From the NCBI GenBank assembly GCA_029961685.1, contig JARWKL010000001.1, positions 31,632,295 to 31,696,294 on the forward strand: a stretch of DNA of 64,000 bases. Reading direction: 5' to 3'. The translations under genes were made by a program, and so were the position numbers. The stretch comes from Aristolochia californica. Its lineage: Eukaryota > Streptophyta > Magnoliopsida > Piperales > Aristolochiaceae. Shown here piece after piece: positions 10,861-25,085 of this stretch (the first letter of the stretch is position 1; every line of letters starts with the position of its first letter). The notes below the pieces were generated by a model that was not told where the DNA came from, ran no database searches, and saw only the letters and a program-made list of their open reading frames with translations.

Positions 10861-13540
10861 ATGTTCAAGATGAAAATGACTTATGCATTGAAACATTTTG
10901 AAGAGAATAACAAACTCTCATTAAAGTATCAAGCGAACGTTCGGTGGGATATTTACCCGAGTCAAACTAGCCATTATTTTGCCCATTTACAAAAAGTTGT
11001 CCTAACAATCTTAGATGACACTAAAGTGATTTACCATGCGTAATGGGCTATATTTTTGTAAGAAATGGATTGGGAGTCAACACTCAGTTAAAACACCCCC
11101 GCTTCCCCCTTTTCCCGACGATTGGAAAACCTGACATATAAAAACGAAAAAGAGCTTACAATCCTTAAAAATTACAGAAACTCTTTGAAACTATCTCTCT
11201 CTACATTTGTGCATTTTGAATTTTTATTTTAGATGTATAATTTTTTCTTAAATCAAAACTTTGAGTTTTCGCTCTCCCTTCATCTCATAAATAAAAAAGG
11301 CTAATAGATTTCAACAAAATGAAACTTTAAGCTTTTATGGAAGGAAAAAATTTAAAACAAAAACAAATGGAAGTAAATAAAATTTATTCACACACAAAAA
11401 ATGAACACAAAAGTTTTGTTATCGAAGTTTTGGAAATTCCACAAGTTCAACCCTAACAACTTGGAATTTTATAAGAAAGAGATTTCTTCTATACATGTTT
11501 TAAAAATGAATATACTTGCTTGAAACATGTTAAAGATGAAAATGACCTATGGATCCAAAGCTTTTAAAGAGAACAACAAACGCTCATTAAATTATCACGT
11601 GAACGTGCGGTGGGATGTTTACTGAAGTTAAACAAGCCATTATTTTTGCCCATTTGCAAAAAGCTGACCTAAAATTCATAGATGATTTTAAAATGATTTA
11701 TCATGCGTAATGGGCTATATTTTTGTAAGAAATGAATTATGGATTGGGTTTCAACACTCAATTTTAAATCCCCCGCCTCCCCCTTTTCCCGACGATTGCA
11801 AAACCACGGATATAAAAACTAAAAAGAGCTTAAAATCCCTAAAAATTACATACACTCTTTGGAATTATCTCTCTCTACATTTGTGCATTGTGAATTTCCA
11901 TTTTAGATGTACACTTTTTTCTTCAATCAAAACTTTGAGTTTTCGCACTCCCTTCATCCCGTAAACAAAAAAAATAGGTCACAACAAAATGAAAATTTTA
12001 GAGTTTCTGTATTGAAACTAATTTAAACCAATAACAAATGTTAGTAAAATTTATTCATACACCACAAATGAACACAAAAGTTTTGTAATCCAAGTTTGGG
12101 AAATTCCACTACTTCAACCCTAATAGCTTGGACATTTATAAGAAAGGCATTTCTTCTACACATGTTTGAAAAATCGATATGTATGCTTGAAACATGTTAA
12201 AGATGCAAATAACCTATGGATCCAAAGCTTTTAAAGAGAATAACAAGCACTCAATAAATTAACAACCAAACGTGCGGTGGGATATTAACCCTAGTCAAAC
12301 ACGCCATTATTTTCCCCTTTACAACAAGTTGTCCTAACAATCTTAGATGACTTTAAACAGATTTACCATGTGTAACGTGCTATATTTTTGTAAGAAATGA
12401 CTTATGGATTTGGAGTCAACACACAGTTAAAACAGCCCCGCCTCCCCTTTTCCCGACGATTGGAAAATCTCACATATAAAAACGAAAAAAGAGCATACAA
12501 TCCCTAAACATTGCAGACACTCTTTGCAATTATCTTTCTCTACATTTGAGCATTATGGATTTCAATTTTAGACGTATATTTTTTTCCTAAATCAAAACTT
12601 CGAATTTTCGCTCTCCCTTCATCCCATAAACAAAAAAAGGCAAATAGATGACAACAAATTGAAACTTTAAGATTTTATGGAAGGAATAAATTTTAAAAAA
12701 ACATAAATGTAAATAAAGAAAATTTATTCACACACAAACAATGAACACAAAAGTTTTGCTATCCAAGTTTGGGAAATTCCACTAGTTCAACCCTAATAGC
12801 TTGGAATTTTATAAGAGAGAGATTTCTTATACACATGTTTTAAAAATGGATATGCTTGCTTGAAACATGTTAAAGATGCAAATGACCGATGGATCCAAAG
12901 CTTTAAAGAGAATAACAAACACTCATTAAATTATCAAGTGAACGTGCGGTGGGATATTTACCCGAGTCAAACAAGCCATTATTTTGCCAATTTACAAAAA
13001 GCTGACCTTACAAACATAGTTGATTGTAAAGCGATTTATCATGCATAACAGGCGATATTTTTTTAAGAAATGAATTATGGATTGGGTGTCAACACTCAGT
13101 TAAAAATCCCCCGCCTCACCCTTCTCCCGAAGATTGCAAAACCTCACATATAAAAACTAAAAAAAACTTACAATCCCTAAAAATTACATACACTCGTTGG
13201 AATTATCTCTCTCCACATTTGTGCATTGTGTATTTCCATTGTAGATGTACACTACTTTCTTAAATAAAAAAATTGAGTTTTTGCTCTCCCTTCATCTCAT
13301 AAACAAAAAAAGGCAAATAGATCACAACAAAATGAAAATTTTAGAATTTATGTCAGGAAACTAATTTAAAAAAATAAAAAATTTAAATAAAGAAAATTTA
13401 TTCACCCACCAAAAATGAACACAAAACTTTTGTTATCCAAGTTTGGGAAATTCCACTAGTTCAACCATAATAGCTTGGAATTTTATAAGAAAGAGATTTC
13501 ATCACCGCATGTTTTAAAAATGGATATGCATGCTTTAAAC
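10861..13540 (+). repeat. Dimeric block II, related to 4349-6999
   Basis: Type A monomers at 10861 and 12194 share 'aagttgtcctaacaatctt' and 'gttaaaaca(c/g)ccccg'. Type B monomers at 11527 and 12867 share 'cttgcttg', 'aattatggattgggt' and 'acatacactc'. An A-linked variant 'gaaactaatt' appears at about 10679, 12014 and 13360, a regular spacing of about 1.34 kb, and again at 6146 in block I. Confidence 0.8.
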
Positions 13541-13730
13541 ATGTTAAAGATGCAAATGATCTATGGATCCAAAGCTTGTAAAGAGAATAACAGACGCTCT
13601 TTAAATTATCAAGTGAACGTGTAGTGGGATATTTACCCGAGTCAAACAAGCCATTATTTTTCCCATTTACAAAATGCTAACCTAAAATCGTAGATGATTG
13701 TAAAGTGATTTATCATGCGTAACGGGCTGC

Positions 13731-13741
13731 TTTTTTTTTTT
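13731..13741 (+). repeat. T11 homopolymer run
   Basis: The usual 'ctatatttttgtaag' has become a run of eleven T in this monomer. It is a simple slippage expansion or a base-calling uncertainty. Confidence 0.9.
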
Positions 13742-13989
13742 GGTAAGAAATGACTTATGGATTGGGAGTCAACATTGAGTTAAAAATCCCCAGCCTCCCC
13801 ATTTGCCCGACGATTGCAAAACCTGAGATATAAAAACTAAAAAGAGCTTACAATCCCTAAAAATTATAGACACTCTTAGGAATTTTCTCTCTCTACATTG
13901 GTGGATTGTGCATTTCCATTTTAGATGTATACTTTTTTCTTAAATCAAAACTTTGAGTTTTTGCTCTCCCTTCATCTAAGAAACATAAA

Positions 13990-14100
13990 AGGCAAATAGA
14001 TCATCACAAATGAACACTAATGTTTTTTTTTATCAAAGTTTGGGAAATTCAACTAGTTCAACCCTAATAGCTTCGAATTTTAAAAGAGTTTGTGATTGGA
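13990..14100 (+). repeat. Rearranged monomer segment: forward skip then back-jump
   Basis: After 'ggcaaatagatca' (near 14002) the sequence skips about 100 bp forward to 'cacaaatgaacac'. It runs on through 'aatagcttcgaatttta', then near 14092-14098 ('taaaagagtttgtg') jumps back about 170 bp to the A-rich segment and repeats that stretch in normal form. The net gain is about 70 bp (741-bp spacing). The two breakpoints in one monomer suggest template switching or two successive unequal exchanges. Confidence 0.8.
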
Positions 14101-17100
14101 AAAAATTTAAAACAATAAAAAATGTAATTGAAGAAAATTTATTGACACACCACAAATGAACACAAAAGTTTTGTTATCCTTGTTTTGGAAATTCCAATAG
14201 TTCAAAACTAATAGCTTGGAATTTAACAAGAAAGAGATTTCTATTGCACATGTTTTAAAAATGGATATGCATGCTTGAAACATGTTAAAGATGCTAATGA
14301 CTTATGGATCCAAAGCTTTTAAAGAGAATAAAAAACACTCATTAAATTCTCCACTGAACGTGCGGTGGGATATTTACCCGAGTCAAACAAGCCATTATTT
14401 TCCCCATTTACAAAAAGCTGACCTAACTGTCATAGATGATTGTAAAGTGATTTAGCATGTGTAACGGGCTATATTTTTGTAAGAAATGACTTACGGATTG
14501 GGAGTCAACACTCAGTTAAAAATCCTCCACCTTCCCTATTTCCCGACGTTTGCAAAACCTGAGATATAAAAGCTAAAAGTAGCTTTCAATCCCTAAAAAT
14601 TATAGACACTCTTTGGAATTATCTCTCTGTACATTTGTGCATTGTGCATTTCCATTTTAGCTGTACACTTTTTTCTTAAATCAAAACTTTGAGTTTTCGC
14701 TCTCGCTTCATCCCGTAAACAAAAAAGGCAAAAAGATTACAACAAAATGAAAATTTTAGAATTTATGTATGGAAAAAATTTAAAACAATAACAACTATAA
14801 GTGAAGAAAATTGTTTCACACACCACAAGTGTGAGATATTCCACTAGTTCAACCCTAATAGCTTTGAATTTTACTAGAAAGAGATTTTTACTACACAAGT
14901 TTTAAAAATGGATATGCATGCTTGAAACATGTTAAAGATGCTAATGACCTATGGATCCAAAGCTTTTAAAGAGAATAACAAACGCTCATTAAATTCTCAA
15001 GTGAACTTGAAGTGGGATATTTACCCGACTCAAACAAGCCATTATTTTGCCCATTTACAAAAACTTGACCTAATAGTCATAGATGATTGTAAAGTGAATT
15101 ATCATGTGCAACGGGGTATATTTTTGTAAGAAATGACTTATGGATTGGGAGTCAACACTCAGTTAAAAATCCCCCGCCTCCCCTATTTCCCGACGTTTGC
15201 AAAACCTGAGTTATAAAAACTAAAAAGAACTTACAATCCCTAAAAATTACAGATACTCTTTGGAATTATCTCTCTCTACATTTATGCATTATGCATTTCC
15301 ATTTTAGATGTACTCTATTTTGTTAAATCAAGATGTTGTGTCTTCGCTCTCCCTTCATCTCGTAAAAAAAAAGGCAAATAGTTCACAACAAAATGAAAAT
15401 TTTAGAGTTTATGTATGGCAAAAATTTAAAACAATAACAAATGTAAGTGAAGAAAATTTATTGACACACCACAAATGAGCACAAAAGTTTTGTTAACCTA
15501 GTTTGGGAAATTCCACTAGTTCAACACTAATAGCTTGGAATTTTACAAGAAAGAGATTTCTTCTTCAGATGTTTTAAAAATGGATATTCATGCTTGAAAT
15601 ATGTTAAAGATTCTAATGACCTATGGATCCAAAGGTTTTAAAGAGAGTAACAAACGCTCATTAAATTCTCAAGTGAACGTGCGGTGGGATATTTACCCAA
15701 GTCAAACTAGCCATTATTTTCCCCATTTACAAAATAGCGGACCTAACAGTAATAGATGATTGTAAAGTGATTTATCATGCATAAAGGGCTATATTTTTTA
15801 AAGAAATGACTTATGGATTGGGAGTCAACACTGAGTTAAAAATCCCCCGCCTCCTCTATTTCCCGATATTTGCAAAACCTGTGATATAAAAACTAAAAGT
15901 AGCTTACAATCCCAAAACATTATAGACACTCTTTAGAATTATCTCTCTCTACATTTTTGCATTGTGCATTTCCATTTTAGATGTACACCTTTTTCTTAAA
16001 TCAAAATTTTGAGTTTTCGCTCTCCCTTCATCCCGTAAACAAAAAAGGCACATAGATCACAACAAAATGAAAATTTTAGAGTTGATGTATGGAAAAAATT
16101 TAAAACAATAACAAATGTAAGTGAAGAAAATTGATTCACACACCAAAAATGAATACTAAAGTTTGGTTATCCAAGTTTTGGAAATTCCACTAGTTCAACC
16201 CTAATAGCTTTGAATTTTACTAGAAAAAGATTTTTTTTACACATGTTTTAAAAAAGGATATTCATGTTTGAAACCTGTTAAAGATGCTAATGAACTATGG
16301 ATCCAAAACTTTTAAAGAGAATAAAAAACGCTGATTAAATTATTTAGTGAACGTGCAGTGGGATATTTACCCGACTTAAACATGCCATTATTTTGCCCAT
16401 TTACAAAAATTTGATGTAATTGTCATAGATGATTGTAAATTTTTCATGCGTAGCGAGCTATATTTTTTTAGGAATTGACTTATGGATTGGGAGTCAACAC
16501 TTAGTCAAAACCAGAGATATAAAAGCTAAAAAGAGCTTACAATTCCAAAAAAATTACAGACACTCTTTGAAATTATCTCTCCCTAAATTTTTGCATTGTG
16601 CATTTCAATTTTAGACGTATACTTTTTTCTTAAATCAAAAATTTGAGTTTTCGCTCTCCCCTTATCCCGTAAACAAAAAAGGCAAATAAATCACAAAAAA
16701 ATAAAAATTTTAGAGTTTGTGTATGGAAAAAGTTTTAAACAAAAACAAATGTAAGTAAAGAAAATTTATTCACACACCACAAAAGAACACAAAAGTTTTG
16801 TTATCCAAGCTTTGGAAATTGCACAAGTTCAACCCTAATAGCTTCGAATTTTAAAAGAAAGAGATTTCTTCTAGACATGTTTTAAAAAAAGGATACGCAT
16901 GCTTGAAACTTGTTATAGATGCAAATGACCAATGCATCCAACCCTTTTAAAGAGAATAACAAACATTCATTAAATTCTCAAGTGAATGTGCAGAGGGATA
17001 TTTACCGAAGTCAAACATGCCATTATTTTGCCCATTTACAAAAAGTTGACCTAACAGTCCTAGATGATTGTAAAGTGATTTATTATGCGTAACGAGCTAT

Positions 17101-18688
17101 ATTTTTGTTAGAAATGACTTATGGGTTGGGAATCAATAGTCAGTTAAAAATCCCCCGCCTCCCCTATTTCCCGATGTTTGGAAAACTTGAGAAATAAAAA
17201 CTAAAAAGAGCTTACAATCCCAAAAAATTACAGACACTCTTTGGAATTATATCTCTCTACATTTGTGCATTGTGCATTTCCAGTTTAGATGTACAATTTT
17301 TTCTTAAATCAAAACTTTGAGTTTTCGGTCTCCCTTCATCCTGTAAAAAAAAAAGGCAAATTGATCACAACAAAATGAAAATTTTAGAGTTTATGTATGG
17401 AAAAAAATTAAAACAATAACAAATGTAAGTGAAGAAAATTTATTCGCACACCACAAATGAATACAAAAGTTTGGTTATCCAAGTTTGGGAAATTTCTCTT
17501 GTACAACCCTAATAGCTTGGAATTTTACAAGAAAGTGATTTCTTCTACACATGTTTTAAAAATGGATATGCATGCTTGAAACATGTTAAAGATGCAAATG
17601 ACCTATGGGTCCAAAGCTTTTAAAGGGAATAACAAACGCTCTTTAAATTCTCAAGTGAACGAGCGGTGGGATATTTAGCCGAGTCAAACAATCCATTATT
17701 TATCCCATTTACTAAAAGTTGACATAACAATCATAGATGGTTGTAAAGTGATTTATCATGCGTAATGGTCTACATTTTTGTAAGAAATGACATATGGATA
17801 GGGAGTCAACACTCAGTTAAAAATCCCCCGCCTCCTTTTCTAAACGGTTGCAAAATCTAATATATAAAAACTAAAAAGAGTTTACGATCCCTTAAAATTA
17901 CAGACACTCTTTGAAATTATATCTCTCTAAATTTGTGCTTTGTGCGTTTCAATTTTAAATGTACAGTTTTTTTCTTAAATAAAAAATTTGAGTTTTCGCT
18001 CACCCTTCATCCAGTAAACAAAAAAGGCAAATAGATCACAACAAAAAGAAAATTTTAGAGTTTGTGTGTGGAAAAAATTTAAAACTACAACAAATGTTTG
18101 TAAAGAAAATTTATTCACACACCCAAATGAACACAAAAGTTTTGTTATCGATGTTTGGGAAATTCCACTTGTTCAAGCCTAATAGGTAGGAATTTTATAA
18201 GAAAGAGATTTCTTCTAGACAGGTTTTAAAAATGGATGTGCATGCTTGAAACAAGTTAAAGATGCAAATGACCTATGGATCCAAACTTTTTTGAGCGAAT
18301 TACAAACGGTCATTAAATTCTCAAGTGAACGTGCGGTGGGATATTTACCTGAGTCAAACGAGCCATTATTTTGCCTATTTACAAAAAGCTGACCTCACTG
18401 TCATAGATGATTGTAAAGTGATTTATCATGCGTAACGACCTATATTTTTTTAAGAAATGACTTTTGGATTGGGAGTCAACACTCAATTAAAAATGCCCCA
18501 CCTCCCCCTTTTCCCTTCGATTGCAAAACCTAATATACAATAACTAATGAGAGTTTGCAATCCCTAAAAATTACAGGCACTCTTTGGAATTATCTCTCTC
18601 TACATATGTGCATTGTGAATTTTTATTTTAGATGTATACTTTTTTCTTAAATCAAAACATTGAGTTTTCCCTCTCCCTTCATACCGTT

Positions 18689-18700
18689 AAAAAAAAAAAA
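18689..18700 (+). repeat. A12 run replacing 'caaaaaaggcaaatag'
   Basis: Between 'cataccgtt' and 'tcacaac' only a run of twelve A remains. The usual 'ggcaaatag' is missing, so a small deletion accompanies the homopolymer. Confidence 0.85.
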
Positions 18701-19556
18701 TCACAACTAAATGAAAATTTTAGAGTTTGTGTGTGGAAACAATTTAAAACAACAACAAATGTTTGTAAAGAAAATTTATTCATACACCAAAAATGAGCAT
18801 AAAAGTTTTGTTATCCATGTTTGTGAAATTCCATTAGTTTAACCCTAATAGCTCGGGGTTTTCTCAGAAAGAGATTTCTTCTACACATGTTTTAAAAATG
18901 GATATGCATACTTGAAACATGTTAAAGATGCAAATGTCCTATAGATCCAAACTTTTTAAAGAGAATAAAAAACGCTCATTAAATTCTGTAGTGAATGTGC
19001 GGTGGGATATTTACCCGAGTCAAACAAGCCATTGTTTATCCCATTTACAAAAAGTTGACCTAACATTCATAGATGGTTGTAAAGTGATTTATCATGTGTA
19101 ACGAACTACATTTTTGTAAGAAATGACAGATGGATTGGGAGTCAACACTCAGTTAAAAATCCCCCACCTCCCCCTTTTCCAGACGATTAAAAACCTAATA
19201 TATAAAAACTAAAAAGAGTTTACAATCCCTAAAAATTACAAAAACTCTTTAAAATTATCTCACTCTACATTTTTTCGTTGTGCATTTGAATTGTAGCTGT
19301 ATGCTTTTTTCTTCAATCAAAACTTTGAGTTTTTCGCTCTTCCTTCATCCTCTAAAATCTAAAGGCAAATAAATCACTACAGATTGAAATTTTTAGAGTT
19401 TTTTTATGGAAAAATTTAAAACAAAAAAAAAATTAAGTAAAGTAAATTTATTCACACACCACAAATGAACACAAAATTTTTGTTATCCAAGTTTGGGAAA
19501 TTGCACTAGTTCAACCCAAATTGCTTGGAATTTTATAAGAAAGAGATTTCTTCTAC

Positions 19557-19594
19557 ACATGTTTTAAAAATGGATATGCATGCTTGAAACATGT
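19557..19594. other. Inverted repeat around the anchor (example): 11-bp arms, 16-base spacer
   Basis: The left arm 'acatgttttaa' and right arm 'ttgaaacatgt' pair at 10 of 11 positions. The spacer contains 'atgcatgc', itself palindromic and alternating purine-pyrimidine. The element spans the most constant part of the monomer, phase about 642 through phase 4 of the next, and could extrude as a cruciform or be a protein-binding dyad. That role is inference. Confidence 0.7.
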
Positions 19595-22500
19595 TAAAGA
19601 TGCAAATGACCTATGGATCCAAACCTTTTATAGAGAATAAAAAATGCATATTAAATTCTCAAGTGAACATGCAGTCGGATATTTACCCGAGTCGACAAGC
19701 CATTATTTTACCCATTTACTAAAAGCTGATGTGACAAACATAGATGATTGTAAAGTGATCTATCATGCGTAACGGGCTACATGTTTGTAAGAAATCACTT
19801 ATGGATTAGGAGTCAACACTCAGTTAAAAATCCCTCGCCTCCCCCTTTCCCCGTCGATTGCAAAATCTAATATCTAAAAACTAAAAAGAGTTTAAAACCC
19901 ATAAAAATTACCAAAACTCTTTGGAATTATCTCTCGCTACACTTGTGCATTATGCTTTTTGATTTCAGATGTATACTTTTTTCTTAAATCAAAACTTTGA
20001 GTTTGGCTGTCCCTTAATCCCGTACACAAAAAAGACAATTTGATCACAACAAAATGAAAATTTTAGAGTTTGTCTATGGAAAAAATTTAAAACAACAACA
20101 AATGCAAGTAAAGAAAATTTATTCACACACCACTAATGAACACTAAAGTTTTGTTATCCAAGTTTAGAAAATTCCACTAGTTCTACACTAATAGCTTCTA
20201 ATTTTTTAAGAAAGAGATTTCTTCTACACATGTTTTAAAAATGGATATGCATGCATCAAACATGTTAAAGATGCAAATGACCTATGGATCCAAACCTTTT
20301 TAAAGTGAATAACAAACACTCACTAAATTCTCAAGTGAACGTGCGGTGGGATATTTACCCGAGTCAAACAAGCTATTGTTTATCCCATTTACTAAAAGTT
20401 GAGCTAACAATCATAGATAGTTGTAAAGTGTTTTATCATGAGTAACGGGCTACATTTTTGTAAGAAATGACATAAGGATTGGGAGTCAACATTCAGATAA
20501 AAATCTCCCGCCTCCCCCTTTTCCCGACGATTGCAAAACCTAATATTTAAAAACTAAAAAGAGTTTACAATCCCTCAAAATTACAGACATTTTTTGGAAT
20601 TATCTATCTCTACATTTGTGATTTGTGCATTTCATTTTAGATGTAAACTTTTTTCTGAAATCAAAACTTTGAGTTTTCGCTTTCCTTTCATCCCGTAAAC
20701 AAAAAAGGCAAAAAGATCACAACAAAATGTAAATTTTGGAGTTTGGGTATGAAAAAAATTTAAAACAACAACAAATGTTAGTAAAGAAAATTTATTCACA
20801 CACCATAAATGAACACAAAAGTTTTGTTAGCCAAGTATGGGAAATTCCACTTGTTCAACCATAATTGCTTGGAATTATAAAAGAAAGAGATTTCTTCTAG
20901 ACGTGTTTTAAAAATGGATATGCATGCTTGAAACATGTTAAAGATGCAAATGACCTGTGGATCTAAACCTTTTAAAGAGAATAATAAAAAACTCATTAAA
21001 TTCACAAGTGAACCTGAGGTGGGATATTTACCTGAATCAAACAAGCCATTATTTTGGCCATTTACAAAATGTTGACGTAACAGTCATAGAAGATTGTAAA
21101 GTGATTTATCACGCATAGTGGGCTATATTTTTGTAAGAAATAACTTATGGATTGGGAGTCAACACTTAGTTAAAAATCCCTTCCCTTCCCCTTTCCGGAC
21201 GATTGCAAAACCTAATATATAAAACTAAAAAGAGTTTAGAATCCCTAAAAATTGAAGACACTCTTTGGAATTATCTTTCTCTAAATTTGTGCATTGTGCA
21301 TTTCAATTTTAGAAGTATACTTTTTTCTTAAATCAAACCTTTGTGTTTTCGCTCTGCCTTCATCCCATAGACAAAAAAGCCAAATACATAAAAAAAAATG
21401 AATATTTTGGAGTTTGAGCATGGAAAAAATTTAAAACAACAACAAATGTGAGTAAAGAAAATTTATTCACACACCACAAATGTACACAAAAGTTTCGTTA
21501 TCCAATTTTTGGAAATTCCACTAGTTCAACCCTAATAGCATGGAATTTTAGAAGAAAGAGATTTCTTCTAGAAATGTTTTAAAAATGGAAATGCATGCTT
21601 GAAGCATGTTAAAGAAGCAAATGACCTATGGATCCAAACCTTTTAAAGAGAATAAGAAATGCTTATTAAATTCTCAAGTGAACGTACGGTGCGATATTTA
21701 CCCGAGTCAAACAAGCCATTATTTTGTGCATTTAAAAAAAGCTGACCTAACAATCATAGATGATTGTAAAGTAATTTATCAAGTGTAACGGGCTATATTT
21801 TTCTAAGAAATGACTTATGGATTGAGAGTCATCACTCAGTTAAAAACCCACGCCTCCCCCTTTGCCCGACGATTGCAAAACCTAATATATAAAAACTAAA
21901 AGGAGTTTACAATCCCTAAATATTACAGATACTCTTTGGAATTATCTCTCTCTAAATTTGTACATTGTGCGTTTCAATTTTAGATATACAATTTTTTCTT
22001 AAATCAAAACTTTGATTTTTCGCTCTCCCTTCTTCCCGTAAACCAAAAAGGCAAATAGATCACAACAAAATGAAATTATAGAGTTAGTGTATGGAAAAAA
22101 TGTAAAACAACAACAAATGTAAGGAAAGAAAATTTATTAAAACACCACAAATGAACAAAAAAGTTTTGTTATCCAAGTTTGGGAAATTCCATTAGTTCAA
22201 CCCTTATAGCTTGAAATTTTATAAGAAAGAGATTTTTTGTACACAAGTTTTAAAAATGGATATGCATGCTTGAAACATGTAAAGATGCAAATGACCTATG
22301 GATCCCAACCTTTTAAAAAGAATAACAACCAATCATTAAATTTTCAAGTGAACGTACGGCGTTATATTTTCCCGAGTCAAACAAGCCATTATTTTACCCA
22401 TTTACAAAAAGCTGACCTTACAATTATAATTGATTGTAATGTTATTTATCAAGCGTAAAGGGCTATATTTTTGTAAGAAATGACTTATGGATTGGTAGTC

Positions 22501-25069
22501 AACATTAGTAGAAAATCTCGTGCCTCCCTCTTTTTCCAACGATTGAAAAACCTAATATATAAAAACTTAAAAGAGTTTACAATCCCAACAAATTACAGAC
22601 ACTCTTCGAAATTATCTCTCAACATTTATGCATTCTGCATTTCCATTTTAGATGTATACTTTTTTCTAAAATCAAAATTTTGAGTTTTCGCTCTCCCTTC
22701 ATCCTGTAAACAAAAAAGGCAAATAGATCACAACGAAATGAAAATCTTAGAGATTCCGTATGGAAAAAATTTAAAACAACAAAAAATTTAAGTAAAAAAA
22801 ATTATTCATACACCACAAATGAACACAAAAGTTTTTTTATCCAAGTTTTCAAAATTCCACTAGTTTAACCCTAATAGCTTGGAATTTTGTAAGAAAGAGA
22901 TTTCTTCTAGAACTGTTGTCAAAATGGATATGCGTGATTGAAATATGTTAAAGATGCAAATAACCTATGGATCCAAACCTTTAAAAGAGAATAACAAACA
23001 CTCATTAAGTTCTCTAGTTATCATGCGGTGGGATATCTACCCGAGTCAAACAAGCCATTAATTTTCCCATTTTCAAAAAACTGACCTAACAGTCATAGAT
23101 GATTGTAAAGTCATCTATCATGCGTAACGGGCTATATTTTTGTAAGAAATGACGTATGGATTGGGAGTAAACATTCAGTTAAACATCCCTCACCTCCCCC
23201 TTTTCTCGACGATTACAAAATTTAATATTAATAAACTAAAATGAGTTTACAATACTAAAAAATTATAGACACTCTCTGGAATTAGCGCTCTCAAAATTTT
23301 TTGCATTGTACGTTTCAATTTTAGATGTATACTTTTTTTTTAAATCAAAACATTGAGTTTTCGCTCTCCCTTCATCTCGTAAACAAAAAAGGCAAATAGA
23401 TCACAACGGAATGAAACTTTTAGAGTTTGTGTATGGAAACAATTTAATACAACAAAAAATGTAAGTAAAGAAATTTATTCACAAACCACAAATGAACACA
23501 AAAGTTTTGTTATCCAAGTTTGGGAAATTCCACTAGTTCAACAACCCATTACTCTTGGAATTTTATAAGAAAGGGATTTCTTCTACACTTATTTTAAAAT
23601 GTGAAATGCATGCTTGAAACATGTTAAATATGCAAATGACCTATGTATCCAAACCTTTTAAAAAGAATAATAAATGCTCATTAAATTCTCAAGTCAACGT
23701 GCAGTGGGATATTTAACCAAGTCAAACAAGCCATTATTTTGCCCATTTAAAAAAAGCAGACCTAACAATCATAGATGATTGTAAAGTGATTTCTCAAGTA
23801 TAATGAGCTATATTTTTTTAAGAAATGACTTATGGATTGTGATTCACCACTCAATTAAAAATCCCCCGCCCCTTTTCTGACGATTGCAAAACCTAAAATA
23901 TAAAAACCAAAAGAGTTTAAAATCCTAAAAAATATAGACACTCTTTGGAATTATCTCTCTCTACTTTTGTGCATATGCATTTCCATTATAAATGTATACT
24001 TTTTTCTTAATCAAAAATTTGAGTTTTCGCATTCCCTTCCTCCCGTAAACAAAAAAGGCAAATAGATCACTAAAAAATAAAAAATTTAGAGTTTGTCTAA
24101 GGAAAAAATTTAAAACAGCAACAAATGTAAGTAAAGAAAATTTATTCACACGCTACAAATGAACACAAAAGCTTTGTTATCCATGTTTTGGAAATTTCAC
24201 TAGTTGAACCCTAATTGCTTGGAATTTTATAAGAGAGAGAGTTCTTCTAGATATGTTTTAAAAATGGATATGCATGCTTGAAACATGTTAAAGATGCAAA
24301 TGACCTATGGATCCAAACCTTTTAAAGAGAATAACAAACACTCATTAAATTCTCAAGTGAACGTGCGGTGGGATATCAACTTGAGTCAAACAAGCCATTA
24401 TTTTGCCCATTTTAAAAAATCTGACCTAATAGTCATAGATGATTGTAAAGTGATTTATCATGCGTAACGGGCAATATTTTTGTAAGAAATGACTTATGGA
24501 TTGGGAGTCAACACTTAGTTAAAAATCCCACGCCTCTGCCTTTTCCCGACGATTGCAAAACCTAATATATAAAAACAAAAAAGAGTTTACAATGCCTAAA
24601 AATTACAGACACACTTTGGAATTATGTCTCTCTAAATTTGTGCATTGTGCATTTCAATTTTAGACGTATACTTTTTTTCTTTAATCAAAACTTTGAGTTT
24701 TCGCTCTCACTTAAGCCTGTAAAAAAAAGGGCAAATAAATCACAAAAAAATGAAAATTTTAGAGTTTGTGTATGGAAAAAATTTAAAACAACAACAATTG
24801 TAAGAAAAGATTGGTTATCCAAGTTTTGAAATTCCACTAGTTCAACCCTAATAGCTTGGAATTTTATAAGAAACAGATTTCTTCAACACATGTTTTAAAA
24901 ATTGATATGCATGCTTGAAACATGTTAAAGATGCAAATGACCTATGGATCATAACCCTTTAAAGAGAATAACATACGCTCATTAAATTCTCAAGTGAACG
25001 TGTTGTCGCATATTTACCGAGTCAAACAAGCCATTAATTTACCCATTTACAAAAACCCAACGTAACTAA

Positions 25070-25085
25070 CATAGATGGATTGGGA
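25070..25085 (+). other. 58-bp deletion junction
   Basis: 'aacatagatg' is joined to 'gattgggag'. The segment with 'attgtaaagtgattt', the 'taacgggc' box and 'gaaatgacttatg' is absent. The two ends share 'gatt' with one intervening base, a plausible short-homology breakpoint. The spacing is 614 bp. Confidence 0.75.

Larger units (their letters stand above)
13541..17582 (+). repeat. Block of six monomers, 'gacgtttgc / ctaatgac' subfamily
   Basis: Monomers start at 13541, 14282, 14929, 15601, 16275 and 16910. The markers 'gatgctaatgac', 'gacgtttgcaaaacctgag' and 'gtgaagaaaatt' occur together in most of them. Four units differ from normal length or structure: 13541 (741 bp, rearranged), 14929's left neighbour 14282 (647 bp, about 25 bp missing near 14826), and 16275 (635 bp, about 37 bp missing near 16505 with loss of the C-rich tract). 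The same subfamily returns at 26.9-31 kb. Confidence 0.85.

Noticed and set aside
13731..13741. T11 run as a regulatory element or terminator
   Set aside because: It is found in one monomer only and is simply explained by slippage or sequencing error.
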